Below are positions 1 through 10,388 of a stretch of DNA of 64,000 bases, in pieces. Each line of letters opens with the position of its first letter. Position 1 is the first letter of the stretch. The translations under genes were made by a program, and so were the position numbers. The notes beneath the pieces are model-generated. The model worked only from the letters and a program-made list of their open reading frames with translations, was not told the origin of the DNA and did not search any database. The DNA comes from Zygaena filipendulae (Eukaryota > Arthropoda > Insecta > Lepidoptera > Zygaenidae). The stretch is from assembly GCA_907165275.2 (NCBI GenBank), contig OU015677.1:5332001-5396000 (forward strand), read 5' to 3'.

Positions 1-471
1 GAGCGTAAGCCATCGCAGTTCTTGCGCCACCTCCGCTCGCTTGCTGGTTCCAGTCTTCAAGATGAGTCCATCCTCCGTCAACTCTGGCTGAGGCGTCTTC
101 CTCAGCAGGTTCAAGTCATCCTTGCTGCCCAGGCTGACCTGTCATTAACAAAGGTTGCTGAGTTAGCAGACCGCATTGTGGAGGTATCACCATCTACCCA
201 TTCTGTTCTTGCTGCTAGCACATCTGTTCCAGATGACCCCCTGCAGGCCATCAGTCGCAGATTAGATCAACTGGCGGAACAAGTGGCAGCAATGAGCAGC
301 GGTCGCGGTCCACACCGCAGCAATAGAAGCAACTCTCGGTCACGATCCAAATCTAGAGACCGCCCAACTTCAAACCTCTGCTGGTACCATAGCAGATTCA
401 AATCAAAGGCTAACCGCTGCACAAAACCTTGCAGCTGGAAGCCAGCGGAAAACTCGCAAGACAGTCAGTGA
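1..471 (+). CDS. Gypsy Gag, C-terminal part (5' cut by window edge)
   Basis: The frame is open from base 1, so the start lies outside the window; 156 codons remain. It begins in a capsid-like stretch ([14 protein letters not shown], then [11 protein letters not shown]), followed by a Ser/Arg-rich basic linker and one zinc knuckle at 379-432 of the form C-x2-H-x9-C-x3-C (CWYH...C...C). That CHCC arrangement, rather than the usual CCHC, is known from the CsRn1 clade of Ty3/Gypsy elements, which includes Kabuki of Bombyx. Gag packages the element RNA into virus-like particles in the cytoplasm. The stop TGA (469-471) overlaps the first ATG of pol (471-473). No internal stop or frameshift is seen, so this part of the copy looks young. 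Element identity is secure; clade placement is inferred from the knuckle. Confidence 0.88.
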   Translation, partial: ERKPSQFLRHLRSLAGSSLQDESILRQLWLRRLPQQVQVILAAQADLSLTKVAELADRIVEVSPSTHSVLAASTSVPDDPLQAISRRLDQLAEQVAAMSSGRGPHRSNRSNSRSRSKSRDRPTSNLCWYHSRFKSKANRCTKPCSWKPAENSQDSQ

Positions 472-3400
472 TGGCGACTGCTGACTGTCCCCTACAGAAC
501 CCGGTAAGTCGCCGTTTATTTGTTACTGACGTTAACAGTAAGCGTCGATTCCTAATCGATACCGGATCTGACATCTGTTGCTACCCAAAATCTGCCATCC
601 GAGGCAAACTTGATGTTGCAGACTACGACCTCAGGGCTGCCAATGGGAGCACAATAAAAACGTATGGCCTTTTAACCCTGACGTTAAATCTGGGACTGCG
701 CCGCGACTTTAAGTGGTCATTCGTCATCGCCGATGTTGGTGTCGCAATAATCGGGTCTGATTTCCTGTCACACTATCACCTGCTCCCTGACTGCACCAAT
801 AGACGCCTTGTCGACGCTAAAACAGGTCTATCAAGCCATGGCAATGTTGCCATAGTTGATCAAACCAGCGTCAGAGCAGTGATGGACACGGGTTACGACC
901 CAACTTACCTAAAAATCTTGGCAGACTTCCCAGATATCACTCGGCCGCCTGGAGTCCCACGAGAGGTGAAGCATAACACCGTACACCGGATCATCACGAC
1001 TGATGGCCCCCCTGTCGCTGCCCGCCCTCGTCGCCTCGCACCTCAGAAACTGAAAGCCGCCCAAAAGGAATTCGCCGAAATGATGTCGTCAGGTACTGCA
1101 CGACCATCTAAAAGCCCGTGGTCGTCACCGCTGCATATGACTCCCAAGAAGGATGCTTCTTGGCGTCCATGTGGTGACTACCGCGCCTTAAACGCACGCA
1201 CGGTTCCGGACCGCTATCCCGTTAGACATATTGGGGATTTCAATCAAAACTTGGCTGGCTCGTCTGTTTTCTCTACGGTTGACCTTGTAAAAGCTTACCA
1301 ACAGATTCCCGTGCACACAGACGATATTTGCAAAACTGCCATCATAACACCGTTTGGGCTTTTTGAATTCCCTTATATGTCGTTTGGGTTACGGAACGCG
1401 GGCCAAACCTTCCAACGATTTGTTGATGGTATGGTGCGTGGTCTGGACTTTTGTTATCCCTATGTTGATGACATTTTAGTGTTTTCCCGCTCCCCCTCCG
1501 AACATGAGGAGCACCTGAGAATCCTCTTCGAGAAACTGCGAGAGTTTGGCATGGTGATCAATCCATCTAAATGTGTTTTCGGAGCACAGGAGGTAACTTT
1601 TCTGGGTTATCGCATCAATGCTCACGGCACGCGACCGCCTGAGGACCGCATTAAGGCCCTCCTCGAATTCCCTGCGCCGAAAACAGTCCAAGCCATGCGT
1701 AGATTTCTCGGAATGATTAATTATTACCGCCGTTTCTTACCTGCAGCGGCATCTCACCAAGCTGCACTTGTGGACGCCCTGACGAAAATGAATGGCAAGG
1801 GATCCAAGCCATTTCTTTGGACCCCCGAACTCTTGGAGAAGTTCGAGGCCTGCAAGAAAAGTTTGTCGCTTGTAACAACTTTGGCTCATCCCGACAGTAC
1901 AGCTAAACTCGGTCTATTCACAGACGCTTCCAGCACGCATGTTGGAGCGGCCCTTCAGCAGATGGTGAACGATCAGTGGGAGCCCCTAGCCTTTTTCAGC
2001 AAGAAGCTAACACCTCGCCAGAGCACCTGGCCTGCCTACTACAGGGAACTATTGGGAGTATACGAGGCTGTACAGCATTTCCGACACATACTAGAAGTGC
2101 AACACGCGACTATTTACACGGACCATAAGCCCCTCGTGTACGCATTCTCCCAGCGGCGTGAGAAACTTCCTCCTGCTCAGCTAAATCAACTCTCGTTTAT
2201 TTCACAGTTCACGACTGACGTTGTGTACGTAAGAGGTACCGACAACGTGGTCGCCGACGCCTTGTCTCGTGTCGATGCCGTCTCACTTTTAACTAGCGAC
2301 CTCAGAGAGCTAGCAGCAGCCCAGCAGGCGGACGAGTACATCCAGGAGCTCATTAAGAACGGTGGTTCTTCCCTGAAGCTGGAGAGCATACCTGTTCCAG
2401 GTACTGAATTTACTGTTGTATGCGACACTTCGACCGGCAAACAACGGCCATTTCTGCCACCCAGCTTCCGCAGAAGCGTTTTTGATCAATTACATGGACT
2501 CAGTCACCCTGGCGCGCGGGCAACCGCACGCTTGGTGGCTGACCGCTATGTGTGGCCGTCTATGAACAAAGACATACATGCCTGGGCACGCATCTGCATT
2601 CCCTGCCAAAGGTCGAAGGTGTCTAGGCACGTAAAAACGCCTTTAGGAAGTTTCAACACCCCAACGGCCAGATTCCGCCACGTCCATTTGGACATCATAG
2701 GCCCCTTACCACCTACCATCGAAGGCTACACCTACTGCCTAACGGCAATCGACCGTTTCAGTCGATGGCCAGAGGTGTGGCCTTTAAGAACCATTACAGC
2801 GCTGGAAGTCGCAACCACATTTGTATCCGGTTGGATTTCCCGCTTTGGTGTCCCCCTGCTTGTCACAACCGACCAGGGCAGGCAATTTGAGTCCGACCTC
2901 TTTAGCCGCCTCACAAAACTATGTGGTACTAAAAAGACGCGCACAACCAGCTACCACCCATGCGCGAACGGAATGGTAGAGCGACTGCATCGTCAACTGA
3001 AGGCAGCCATAGTGTGCCATGAATCTTCGTGGATGCAGGCTCTACCCATAGTGCTCCTCGGCATGCGCTCGGCGGTCAAGGAAGACCTAAGAGCGTCTTG
3101 CGCTGAAATACTTTACGGTGAGCCCCTTCGCCTCCCCGGTGAATTCCTTGTTCCAGAAGCTTCCAGCCCGACTGACGACCCGTCTGATTTAGTCACTCAG
3201 CTACGCCAACGCATGTCTGACGTGCGACCAGTCCCGGCTTCGCGACACATCGGTAACGCTGGTACGCCCACTTTCATCTACAAGGAACTCCCCATCGCAA
3301 CGCATGTTTTTCTTCGCGATGACTCCGTCCGTCGCGCACTTTCGACTCCCTACACAGGCCCATATCGAGTGATCTCTCGGAGAGACAAGACGATCCGTTT

Positions 3401-3668
3401 AGACATCAAAGGTAAGGAGGTTGAAGTCAGCCTAGATAGGGTGAAACCTGCTTACCTGGAATATCCGCTGACACCCTTCTCTGCAGTTCCTTCCAGAACA
3501 GCTGCTCCTCCGAAACCAGCGAGGAGCCCCGAGTCAGGGACGACGCCCACGGTCCCACTGGCTCCTACTCCAGCTAAACACACGCCTCCCGCCTCACTTG
3601 CGCCAGCCGCGCCACCGGTAACCAGATCGGGACGCAGAGTTAGATTTAAACAAATCTTTGACTTATAA
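471..3668 (+). CDS. Ty3/Gypsy Pol polyprotein (PR-RT-RNaseH-IN), intact
   Basis: I start at the ATG at 471; the frame is open upstream to at least 429 without another ATG, and it is the -1 frame relative to gag. Numbering from that ATG (1065 aa): aspartic protease LIDTGSD at 28-34 (catalytic D30). RT has first Asp D270 (STVDL) and YVDD at 331-334. RNase H has D485 (FTDAS), E526, D551 (YTDHK) and D596. The integrase HHCC finger is H675, H679, C709, C712, and its DDE triad is D741, D801, E837 with exactly 35 residues between the last two. A GPY/F-type module lies near 961-996, and a proline-rich tail ends in TRSGRRVRF. The order PR-RT-RH-IN is that of Metaviridae, and no env follows. All catalytic residues are present with no stop, so this pol could encode active enzymes. 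It reverse-transcribes the element RNA and integrates the cDNA. Confidence 0.95.
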   Translation: MATADCPLQNPVSRRLFVTDVNSKRRFLIDTGSDICCYPKSAIRGKLDVADYDLRAANGSTIKTYGLLTLTLNLGLRRDFKWSFVIADVGVAIIGSDFLSHYHLLPDCTNRRLVDAKTGLSSHGNVAIVDQTSVRAVMDTGYDPTYLKILADFPDITRPPGVPREVKHNTVHRIITTDGPPVAARPRRLAPQKLKAAQKEFAEMMSSGTARPSKSPWSSPLHMTPKKDASWRPCGDYRALNARTVPDRYPVRHIGDFNQNLAGSSVFSTVDLVKAYQQIPVHTDDICKTAIITPFGLFEFPYMSFGLRNAGQTFQRFVDGMVRGLDFCYPYVDDILVFSRSPSEHEEHLRILFEKLREFGMVINPSKCVFGAQEVTFLGYRINAHGTRPPEDRIKALLEFPAPKTVQAMRRFLGMINYYRRFLPAAASHQAALVDALTKMNGKGSKPFLWTPELLEKFEACKKSLSLVTTLAHPDSTAKLGLFTDASSTHVGAALQQMVNDQWEPLAFFSKKLTPRQSTWPAYYRELLGVYEAVQHFRHILEVQHATIYTDHKPLVYAFSQRREKLPPAQLNQLSFISQFTTDVVYVRGTDNVVADALSRVDAVSLLTSDLRELAAAQQADEYIQELIKNGGSSLKLESIPVPGTEFTVVCDTSTGKQRPFLPPSFRRSVFDQLHGLSHPGARATARLVADRYVWPSMNKDIHAWARICIPCQRSKVSRHVKTPLGSFNTPTARFRHVHLDIIGPLPPTIEGYTYCLTAIDRFSRWPEVWPLRTITALEVATTFVSGWISRFGVPLLVTTDQGRQFESDLFSRLTKLCGTKKTRTTSYHPCANGMVERLHRQLKAAIVCHESSWMQALPIVLLGMRSAVKEDLRASCAEILYGEPLRLPGEFLVPEASSPTDDPSDLVTQLRQRMSDVRPVPASRHIGNAGTPTFIYKELPIATHVFLRDDSVRRALSTPYTGPYRVISRRDKTIRLDIKGKEVEVSLDRVKPAYLEYPLTPFSAVPSRTAAPPKPARSPESGTTPTVPLAPTPAKHTPPASLAPAAPPVTRSGRRVRFKQIFDL

Positions 3669-3727
3669 TTGCCCTTTTATTTTTATTTCTTTTTCTTTCT
3701 CTTTCACCTGCGGTTCATTTTCTCCGT

Positions 3728-3737
3728 AGGGGGGTGG
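3728..3737 (+). other. Polypurine tract of the Gypsy element
   Basis: AGGGGGGTGG lies 60 bp after the pol stop and directly before a TG dinucleotide. This is the expected plus-strand primer site at the U3 boundary of an LTR retrotransposon. Confidence 0.7.
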
Positions 3738-4026
3738 TGTGGCGAATTGCCAAGCTCTCGGTGGGCAACACTACGGCCCGCGATCAGAGAGCCGGGTGAC
3801 ACACCTCTAGCTAATTTGTGGATAACACTCTCGAAAGGACTTCTTATGTTATGTCTAGTTAATTTGTGTTCTCAATCACCCGATCGCATTAATTATTAAG
3901 TTGTACCTATTTTATAACTGGAGTTAAGTATGAGACTGATATACTGATTACTGATTATACGTGTGATATATCGATCGGTAAGACTTTGATTTAGTATGAA
4001 CCCACTCAACAACTCCCAAACGTACA
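3738..4026 (+). repeat. Probable 3' LTR of the Gypsy element
   Basis: It begins TGTGGCGAATTGCC right after the polypurine tract. A TG...CA end is available at 4026 (...CGTACA), giving 289 bp. The left boundary is well supported. The right boundary is a guess because the 5' LTR and the target duplication lie outside the window. The 76-codon open frame here is not a gene. Confidence 0.5.
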
Positions 4027-4272
4027 ATGAGGCGACCTATATTGCTGGAAGCAATTTTTTCATAGGCAGCCTCCTCCGGTAGGGAGAGATGTAAAAAGAA
4101 AGGTAGATAGTGCGGCATTAATAACTACATAATTAATAAATTTCAATAATAACAAAAATATATAAATACTGATATATAGATACGAGAAAGAATAGAAACT
4201 ACGTAAACTTACAACATACAGATACTTATACGTAAAATAATTTTTTCAAAGTTTTTTGAAGGTCATATAATC

Positions 4273-4485
4273 AGATTAATAATAATAATAAGAATCCACT
4301 TCACACAGATCTACTTGATCCCACTTGGTAGACTATTATTAGCTTGTGTCGTGGAAACCAAGCAAACGTAGTATATATACTATAAAGAATAACATATTAT
4401 ATAATATTACAGTATATACCTAGATATATAAACACGCCCAGTCTGGAAAGTGGATCCCTGTGTTCATGACACAAAGTCCAGTGCA
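4273..4485 (-). repeat. tRNA-derived SINE (SINE-1), head missing
   Basis: It matches the body and 3' part of the complete copy at 42081-42322, including the segments around ACCAAGCAAACGTAGT and CCCTGTGTTCATGACAC, read on the minus strand. The tRNA-like head is absent and the copy ends in an AAT-repeat tail at its left side. Confidence 0.7.
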
Positions 4486-4499
4486 TCCATTAATGGGCA

Positions 4500-4960
4500 T
4501 GGAAGTAGACAGAGGTAAGTGCAAACAGAGACTCGTCATTTAAATACTACTGAGTACAGCTAAAAAGACGGATTGCGTTGTGTACAATGTACCTACATAC
4601 GTAGCTAGTAGCCCGCCTTATTAGCCTGACTTAAAATGACTTAGAAATAGTTTAACCCAAGCACAACATGAAATGTACGTAGTGTATAACGAAACATTTC
4701 CGTAACAGCTACATTAAAATCACTCGTCTCCAAGATCTCCCACCGACAACAGAACGCGGATGAACAGTCGCGCTACCTAACAAAATAACAAACAAACAAA
4801 CAAACTTTCCTGTTTATGTACTCATAAAGGCAGCCTACATAAAACCCATTCTGTCACGCTGCGACCTGAGATATTATTTAGATACGATATTTTTCTCTAG
4901 AATCTAGACACAGTTTGTCTGACTTTATGAAAACAGCGCGTGGTATGGAGTCGAAACTGA
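4500..4960. other. No recognised feature
   Basis: AT-rich DNA without a convincing frame, known repeat or strong inverted repeat. A short CAAA run lies near 4790. Confidence 0.5.
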
Positions 4961-4969
4961 ACTAAAAAT

Positions 4970-5140
4970 AAAACAAGTTTAATAAATTAATGTTAAATGG
5001 CATTTAACTAATTAAGTTACATATCATTAAATGCCAATTAACATTAATTTACTGAACGTCTCTGATTGCGGCAGCTTTTTTTTAAATCCATACTTATTAC
5101 TTAACCAAGTAATCATTAAAGTCGACTCTGAGTGCGGCCG
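4970..5140 (-). mobile_element. Harbinger-like palindromic MITE (M4), one end lost
   Basis: It matches the centre and right arm of the intact copy at 14430-14666, including TTAAATGCCAATTAACATTA and the end GTCGACTCTGAGTGCGG. The left arm is missing. Confidence 0.75.
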
Positions 5141-5366
5141 TTAGATTACTTTTTACTTCTTGCGAACTTTTGCATATTACATTAAGTAATTTCAAGTAAA
5201 GGTATTTTTAAAAGCATTGTTATACGGTTTGAAATTGCAATTCATGGTGCTATAGATTGTTGAATCTCCCTCGGAGCTCTCGGTGGATACCAAAGGAATC
5301 AGCTTGAAACGTCACAATATACCTACATATCTGTATGTGCACGTAAAAAACCGGTAGGTACTGTAA

Positions 5367-6042
5367 AACTTATTTTTCATTACTCATACTCGGAAAGTAG
5401 GTCTGAAGTTGCCTGAGAAGCGGGTTGAAAGTAACCCTTTTCAGCCCTAGGGAGAATCGCTTTCAACTGACAACTGTCAAATTATTAAAAAAAAATTAGG
5501 TCTATTTTCACATTTCTATTGAACCATGTTTCAACTTTCTATACAGCCAGCGCGATGTAAAATTGAAATAACGTAAAGTTTAAGTAGGTATTAATGAAAA
5601 TAAAATTCAGTCACTTTTTCTTAAGCTAATTCCTATTTATATTTTTTTTATTTTCTTTAATTAATACTTAATAATTAAAGAAAATATTTCATATTTAAAT
5701 TAAATTTCTTTAATTAATACTTAGTAATTAAAGAAAATATATTTTTATAGGTCGCCACAATGTAAATAAAAAATACTGGCTGAATAGCTAGCCGGCCAAA
5801 GAAAAAGAAATAGGTGGGAAAGTGTCAAGCGACTATCCGATCTTCACTCATTTTTTCTTTAGCTAATTCCTATTTTTATTTTGACTTTCCTTGCATTCGT
5901 AATGAAAAGCACAGTGTTACCCTCGGGAGAAAGACTTATTTAGTCCCTCGATCTATTAGCGCCCTCGCTACGCTCGGGCGCCAAACCCCGTCTCGGGACT
6001 AAATAAGTTACTTTCACCCCTAGGATAACAATGTACTATTCC
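5367..6042 (-). repeat. Structured repeat R2, long copy
   Basis: It matches 19962-20362 in reverse orientation, in two blocks: 5367-5480 and 5845-6042. The right block holds a two-tier stem-loop at 5935-6007, with outer arms CTTATTTAGTCCC/GGGACTAAATAAG and an inner GCGCCC/GGGCGC stem. Between the blocks are about 350 extra bases, including a palindromic tandem repeat and a second diverged copy of the AGCTAATTCCTATTT segment. I cannot assign it to a transposon class. Confidence 0.65.
5650..5750. repeat. Two tandem palindromic AT-rich units
   Basis: Two units of about 55 bp each contain a hairpin with arms TTTCTTTAATTA and TAATTAAAGAAA. They lie within the extra segment of the R2 copy. Confidence 0.7.
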
Positions 6043-6138
6043 AATACAGCGCGGTAAAACACAAAAAATAACTTTAACCATTTTGTATCGACAGACGGAG
6101 ATACGTAGGAACCAGTTAAGCCAATATAAGGTCTAGTA

Positions 6139-6524
6139 AGTGGGTATTTTCCGGGGTATGAAAATCAAAATTCTAATTAGTCCGTCAGTTAGAAAAAAAA
6201 ATTGGCTCATAGTGTAATCTTGTAATCTAAATCTATTATATGTTTTTGTAGCTGTCGTTGTCCTGAATAAACGAAAATAAAATAAAATAATAGATGCGTA
6301 TTTTTTGCTTTTTCAAAGTAATGAAAATAAACATAGATAAAGCGCATTAAAACTTAAGGTTTGTGACGACATTATTCAGTATAAGCCGCCATACAAACTG
6401 CACCGGGTTGTGACGTCACGCGAAATTTCAACTCAATGTATCGCCGTTATTTTTTGATTACGTAAAAAAAGAAAAAGTACGTGTTCAATATTTTTTTCTA
6501 ATCTACAAAATTAGTCAAGTAGCC
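6139..6524 (-). mobile_element. TA-flanked MITE family M1, with an inserted segment
   Basis: It reads AGTCCGTCAGTTAGAAAA at the left and ends TTAGTCAAGTAGCC at the right, and carries the core GTGACGTCAC. About 80 bp near 6205-6288 do not belong to the family. They end in AATAAACGAAAATAAAATAA, which looks like the tail of a small retroposed element. The left boundary is uncertain. Confidence 0.7.
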
Positions 6525-6975
6525 AATTGTCATTTGTCTCGGTCTTCGAATCAGTACCTTTTCTTTATTCATTGTTAATTTTGATATTCGCGCCTCTAAT
6601 CTCTATCATATTTATTCTTTTTAGTACCATACCTACCTATATTATACGTATTTGAAATTGAAAATTCTCGGAATAAAAAAAAAATCTTCAGTTTTAGAAG
6701 TCTCCACACATTCGTTAGCCTAGAAAAAAGGCGCGCATCCGTTCACTTGCAAACGCCCAGGGCTGTACCAATTAGCGGCTTCCGCTCCCAGCGCCTATTG
6801 TTGACAAGTACTGTGAAGTATAGCTAGCGGCAACCCTAGCTAGGTGGAAATCAGTTTTGGAAAAAAAACTGGGGAGCTGAGTTATAGCTAAAAAGAGGTA
6901 TTTTTCTTTAACTCACGACTAAACTTGATCTAAAACTTACATCCTATGATCCTACCATTGATAGTTTTATCGGTC
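6525..6975. other. No recognised feature
   Basis: Mixed AT-rich DNA; a somewhat GC-richer patch at 6725-6845 has no usable frame. Confidence 0.4.
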
Positions 6976-6980
6976 CATTA

Positions 6981-7132
6981 TCCTACTAATATTAAAAATG
7001 TGAAAGTGTGGATGTTTAATTTTTTGGATGTTTGTTACTCAATCACGCAAAAATGGCTGAACGGATTTAGATGAAATTTAACATGCACGTTGTCAGGGGT
7101 ACAGAAAAGGACATAGGGTACTTTCTTATGGT
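6981..7132 (+). mobile_element. Helitron (type A), 3' end lost
   Basis: It begins A|TCCTACTAATATT, the usual 5' terminus, and continues through TCACGCAAAAATGGCTGAACGG and GTTGTCAGGGGTACAGAAAA. It is lost before the CTAG end. Confidence 0.7.
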
Positions 7133-7221
7133 ACCTAATTAGTACATCCAGACTCTTGAACGTCGTGAATAGTGAAACAGTTCGAACTTTGTTATGAAAA
7201 ATATTAGTTTTTTTATGAAAG

Positions 7222-7530
7222 ATTAGCTGTTCCCTGCGGTGTCACCCGCGTCAATGTTGGAGTTCCCGCGGGAATTTCGGTACAAAAGTGACCTATGTCC
7301 TTCTCTGTACCCCTGGAAACGTGTATGCAAAATACAATGCACTTTTTCCGACCCTTCGAAAAATTATCGTTAAATTTCATCCTACTTACAAAACCTTGAC
7401 AAATTATATACCTAAACCTTTCTCATGAATCAATCTATATCTATTAGTGAAAACCGTATGAAAATCCGTTCAGTAGTTTTTGTTTATCGCGAACAGACAG
7501 ACACGGCGGAGGACTCTTTTTTATAATAAT
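7222..7530 (-). mobile_element. Helitron, mixed type
   Basis: The left part carries the 3'-terminal module (GCGGTGTCACCCGCG, then TTCCCGCGGGAA and GTACCCCTG). The right part carries a different body (GAAAACCGTATGAAAATCCG, TTTATCGCGAACAGACAGAC). A chimera of a type A 3' half and another subfamily's 5' half is the simplest reading. Confidence 0.65.
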
Positions 7531-7606
7531 AATAATAATCCCCTTCACTACATACATAATTATCTACTTGATCCCACACTAAGCTATAAGCTTGTGTCGT
7601 GGAAAC

Positions 7607-7680
7607 CAAGCAAATGTAGTGTATACTACATAATTATTATTAGTTATATGTAGTATACAATACACCACATTTGCTTGGTA
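7607..7680. repeat. Inverted duplication inside SINE-1
   Basis: ACCAAGCAAATGTAGTGTAT at the left is matched in reverse complement by ACACCACATTTGCTTGGT at the right, around an AT-rich centre. Other SINE-1 copies have only one arm. Confidence 0.75.
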
Positions 7681-7715
7681 TATAATATTATGGTATGTAA
7701 TAATTTATTACAAAT

Positions 7716-7950
7716 GGACGCAGATAAGCAATAACATGTTAACCCACAAAACAAAGTTATTGATTCAGAACGATTTATTGAGAGTTAGGGAACGTTTTTT
7801 AATTATGTGTTTACCTTATTACATTGTGTAAATATGTAACTAAATATTGAACATAAAAATGTTGAAACAAAATGGCGCTATAATTTTAAAACTTTAATTT
7901 ACTCAAAATTTCTACAGTGTGGGTTAACACACTATTGCTTATCTATGTCC
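7716..7950 (+). mobile_element. MITE family M2, intact
   Basis: Its 235 bp have terminal inverted repeats of about 30 bp (GGACGCAGATAAGCAATA at the left; TATTGCTTATCTATGTCC at the right, differing at a few sites). It is flanked by AAAT on both sides, inside SINE-1. It has no coding capacity. Confidence 0.85.
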
Positions 7951-8279
7951 AAATATACTATACTATACGAGTAGATATAATATATGTACAATATACATGC
8001 CCAGACAGGAAAACGGAACCTTGTGTTCATCACACAAAGTCCACCCCCACCGGGAATCGAACCCAGAACCTGCGCCAATCGGGTCGTCGATAATATGTAG
8101 TGATATTAATTTGACGAGGTCCAAAATGAAAAGTACACTACAGGAATGTGGATAACAGTATGTTTGGTACCTTTAGGTCATACAAGTTGAACATTGAAAT
8201 GCACTAAATGTGCGCGTCGCTGACGAGCTGCTATTTATAACTGTAGCTATTATAAACATGGATAGAATTTTATAATTAA

Positions 8280-8471
8280 CTAGCTGGTTTCATACGCGGT
8301 AATTTCGATCTTTCGGCGGGAATTCCAGGATAATATAAGATATAAAGCTTCCTCGTGAATCGCTCTATTTATTGGTGAAAACCGCATGAAAATCCGTTGC
8401 GTAGTTTTAAAGATCTAAGCATACATTTGGACGGACAGACAGCGGGAAGTGACTTTGTGTTATACTATGTA
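8280..8471 (-). mobile_element. Helitron (type B)
   Basis: ACTAG at the left is the reverse of the CTAG|T end. The body includes GGGAATTCCAGGATAA, GTGAAAACCGCATGAAAATC and the type B 5' end TGTGTTATACTATGTA. The sub-terminal hairpin is eroded (CATACGCGG). Confidence 0.75.
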
Positions 8472-8927
8472 CCAATCTCTATTAACATCATTTTCATACC
8501 TTTACTATAGGGAACGTGCACAACGACGGTGCTGCCGACTGGCGTCGCCAATCCGAATCATGTACTCTATTGTTAGTTGCCATTGACATTTATGACAAGT
8601 AAACAGGATTAATTTTATTAGTGACTTTTGACATGGTTGTTGACGAGTGAAAGCCGTACCGAAAACACGCGTGTCACGTTTGTCTTCGTTATTTCAGTCA
8701 CTTTTCAGCATCTATTTTGGACCCTTTAACTTGGAGAACAATCTAACATTGTCATTGGCGTTTCGCCATAAATGAAGAAGTAGATGAAGAGATTTTATTA
8801 TTAAGAAACATTGTCATAGGCAAATTATAATTAGTCACTTCGCCGTAGTACAGTTTTTACTAGTACGGGGAGTGGCTGTCTTTTTCTTATGTTAAGTAGT
8901 GATGTTTTTGTGTGAATAAACTATAAA

Positions 8928-9568
8928 CTATAATAGGGTACTTGCATGAAATTTATAATAAGAAAGTGTGTCAATATTTCAAAAATAGAGCCTCAGAAAA
9001 GCGTTATCGTGAAAGATTTACTAAAAAATTTTCAATAGTTTCCAAAATATTCAACTTTTAATTTTGTGAAACGGAACGTTGCAACGAAACACCAATCACA
9101 GCCAAGCTTAACACATGACGTCACTTTTATTTTTTTAGAAAACATTTACCTCTTTCAGAGAAGGCAAAAGAAACTAAGTGCATACAGTCAACGCATATTT
9201 TCCATTTTCTGAAGTTTTTTACTTTAAAATGCATCGGTAACATACATTTCGATTCTTTACTGGAACTTTTGGAAGTAAATCGACACAGTTCAACCTTAAT
9301 TTCGCTTTTGGATATTGAAGTTATCTGTCTGTCAGTGTCACATGATCCTGTCAATACGACATTGACATTTCTATCACAGATTAATAAGGCGTAATTTTGA
9401 ACAAGTGACGTCATTCCGCGTTTCGGCGGTAAGGTCTAAAGTGGGAACTTTGAAACGCTCTATTTCATTAATTTCTGCATATATTTTTTTCTTTTTCTTG
9501 CTTTGTTAAGTAGGCCATATATCTTTAAAATAGACTGAAAAAAAAATCATGCAAGTACCCTATTATAG
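8928..9568. mobile_element. Non-autonomous DNA transposon, about 640 bp
   Basis: The ends are near-perfect inverted repeats of about 22 bp containing AATAGGGTACTTGCATGA, and the tips include palindromic TATAATA/TATTATA. Inside is an inverted GTGACGTCA/TGACGTCAC pair. A 95-codon minus frame at 9127-9414 has no motif I recognise and is probably chance. A TA target is possible but cannot be separated from the repeat. Confidence 0.7.
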
Positions 9569-9581
9569 ATGCCATTATTAA

Positions 9582-9599
9582 AGAAGAAGAAGAAGAAGA
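9582..9599 (+). repeat. (GAA)n microsatellite
   Basis: AAAGAAGAAGAAGAAGAAGA, directly right of the 640-bp element; it may be the tail of a vanished retroelement. Confidence 0.6.
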
Positions 9600-9655
9600 C
9601 TTTTGACATATTTTGGCCACGCTGACGATCATTAATTATTATTGACTAGCTGTGC

Positions 9656-9837
9656 CCCGCGGTTTCACCCGCAGTAATTTCGGAGTTCAATTCCAGGATA
9701 AAATATAGATATAAACCTTCCTCATGAATCACTCTATCTATTGGTGAAAACCGCATCAAAATCCGTTGCGTAGATTTAAAGATTTAAGCATACATAGGGA
9801 TAAAGAAAGCGACTTTGTTTTATACTATGTAGTGATA
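9656..9837 (-). mobile_element. Helitron (type B), complete
   Basis: CTAG end at 9656 with the hairpin CGCGGTTTCACCCGCAG right inside it. The body has ATCCGTTGCGTAG, and the 5' end is TTTTATACTATGTAG. It lacks the GGGAATTCC stretch of other copies. Confidence 0.8.
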
Positions 9838-10023
9838 GACCGGAACCCATATTTACAATATACCCAATTGAGGAGATAGGTTTGTTTACATAATTATGAA
9901 AACAAAACTATGTCTTCAATTATTATCTTCTGTCCGAAAGCACGATGACAGGTCTAATAAGTTTCCTCTACTGTCCGCATAGTGTCTCTTTTGTCGATTT
10001 AGTGCTGCCACCTATAGTTCCTT

Positions 10024-10135
10024 AGCTCGCCCGACCACGGCACGGAAAAGTTTTTACTTTGGCACAAGTTCATTATTTTAATTGTGCTTTTTTTGTGGAC
10101 TTGAGTACGATTGTGGTCGAGCTTGGAATCCTAGT
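10024..10135 (+). repeat. Dispersed repeat R3, copy 1
   Basis: CCGACCACGGCACGGA, TTTACTTTGGCACA, TTCATTATTTTAATTGTGC and ACGATTGTGGTCG recur in the same order at 10795-10920. The class is unknown. Confidence 0.55.
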
Positions 10136-10196
10136 TCCTGGCCTGTGCGGAATTCGCGGCACAGAACGGAGTTTTTTTGCACAAATGGGTATGATG

Positions 10197-10285
10197 ACTA
10201 AATTTTAATTTTTAGTGCGTCTTGTAGATTAAAAAAAAATATTGGTCACGTATTTTTCCTTTTTTTATAAATTGAGTTGAACTTC
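10197..10285 (+). mobile_element. MITE M1 fragment
   Basis: It keeps only the left arm: TTTAGTGCGTCTTGTAGATT and ATATTGGTCACGTATTTTTC. Confidence 0.65.
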
Positions 10286-10388
10286 CGTGTCACACCTAGG
10301 TTACACTTTATACTTAGTTATGACGTGGTTATGACGTCGCTACTTACGTCGATACCTTATCATCATGATTTTTGCCTTCATTATTATT

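Larger units (their letters stand above)
7531..8088 (-). repeat. tRNA-derived SINE (SINE-1) split by a MITE
   Basis: The left part (7531-7715) and right part (7951-8088) together form one SINE-1 read on the minus strand. The head is partly kept: GGAATCGAACC at 8052-8062 is the reverse of the B box, but about 28 bp between the boxes are deleted. The MITE at 7716-7950 interrupts it with an AAAT duplication. A 70-bp inverted duplication sits at 7607-7680. Confidence 0.8.

Noticed and set aside
9110..9125. miR-2-like ATCACAGCC match
   Set aside because: Only a partial seed match, no pairing arm nearby, and it lies inside the 640-bp transposon.
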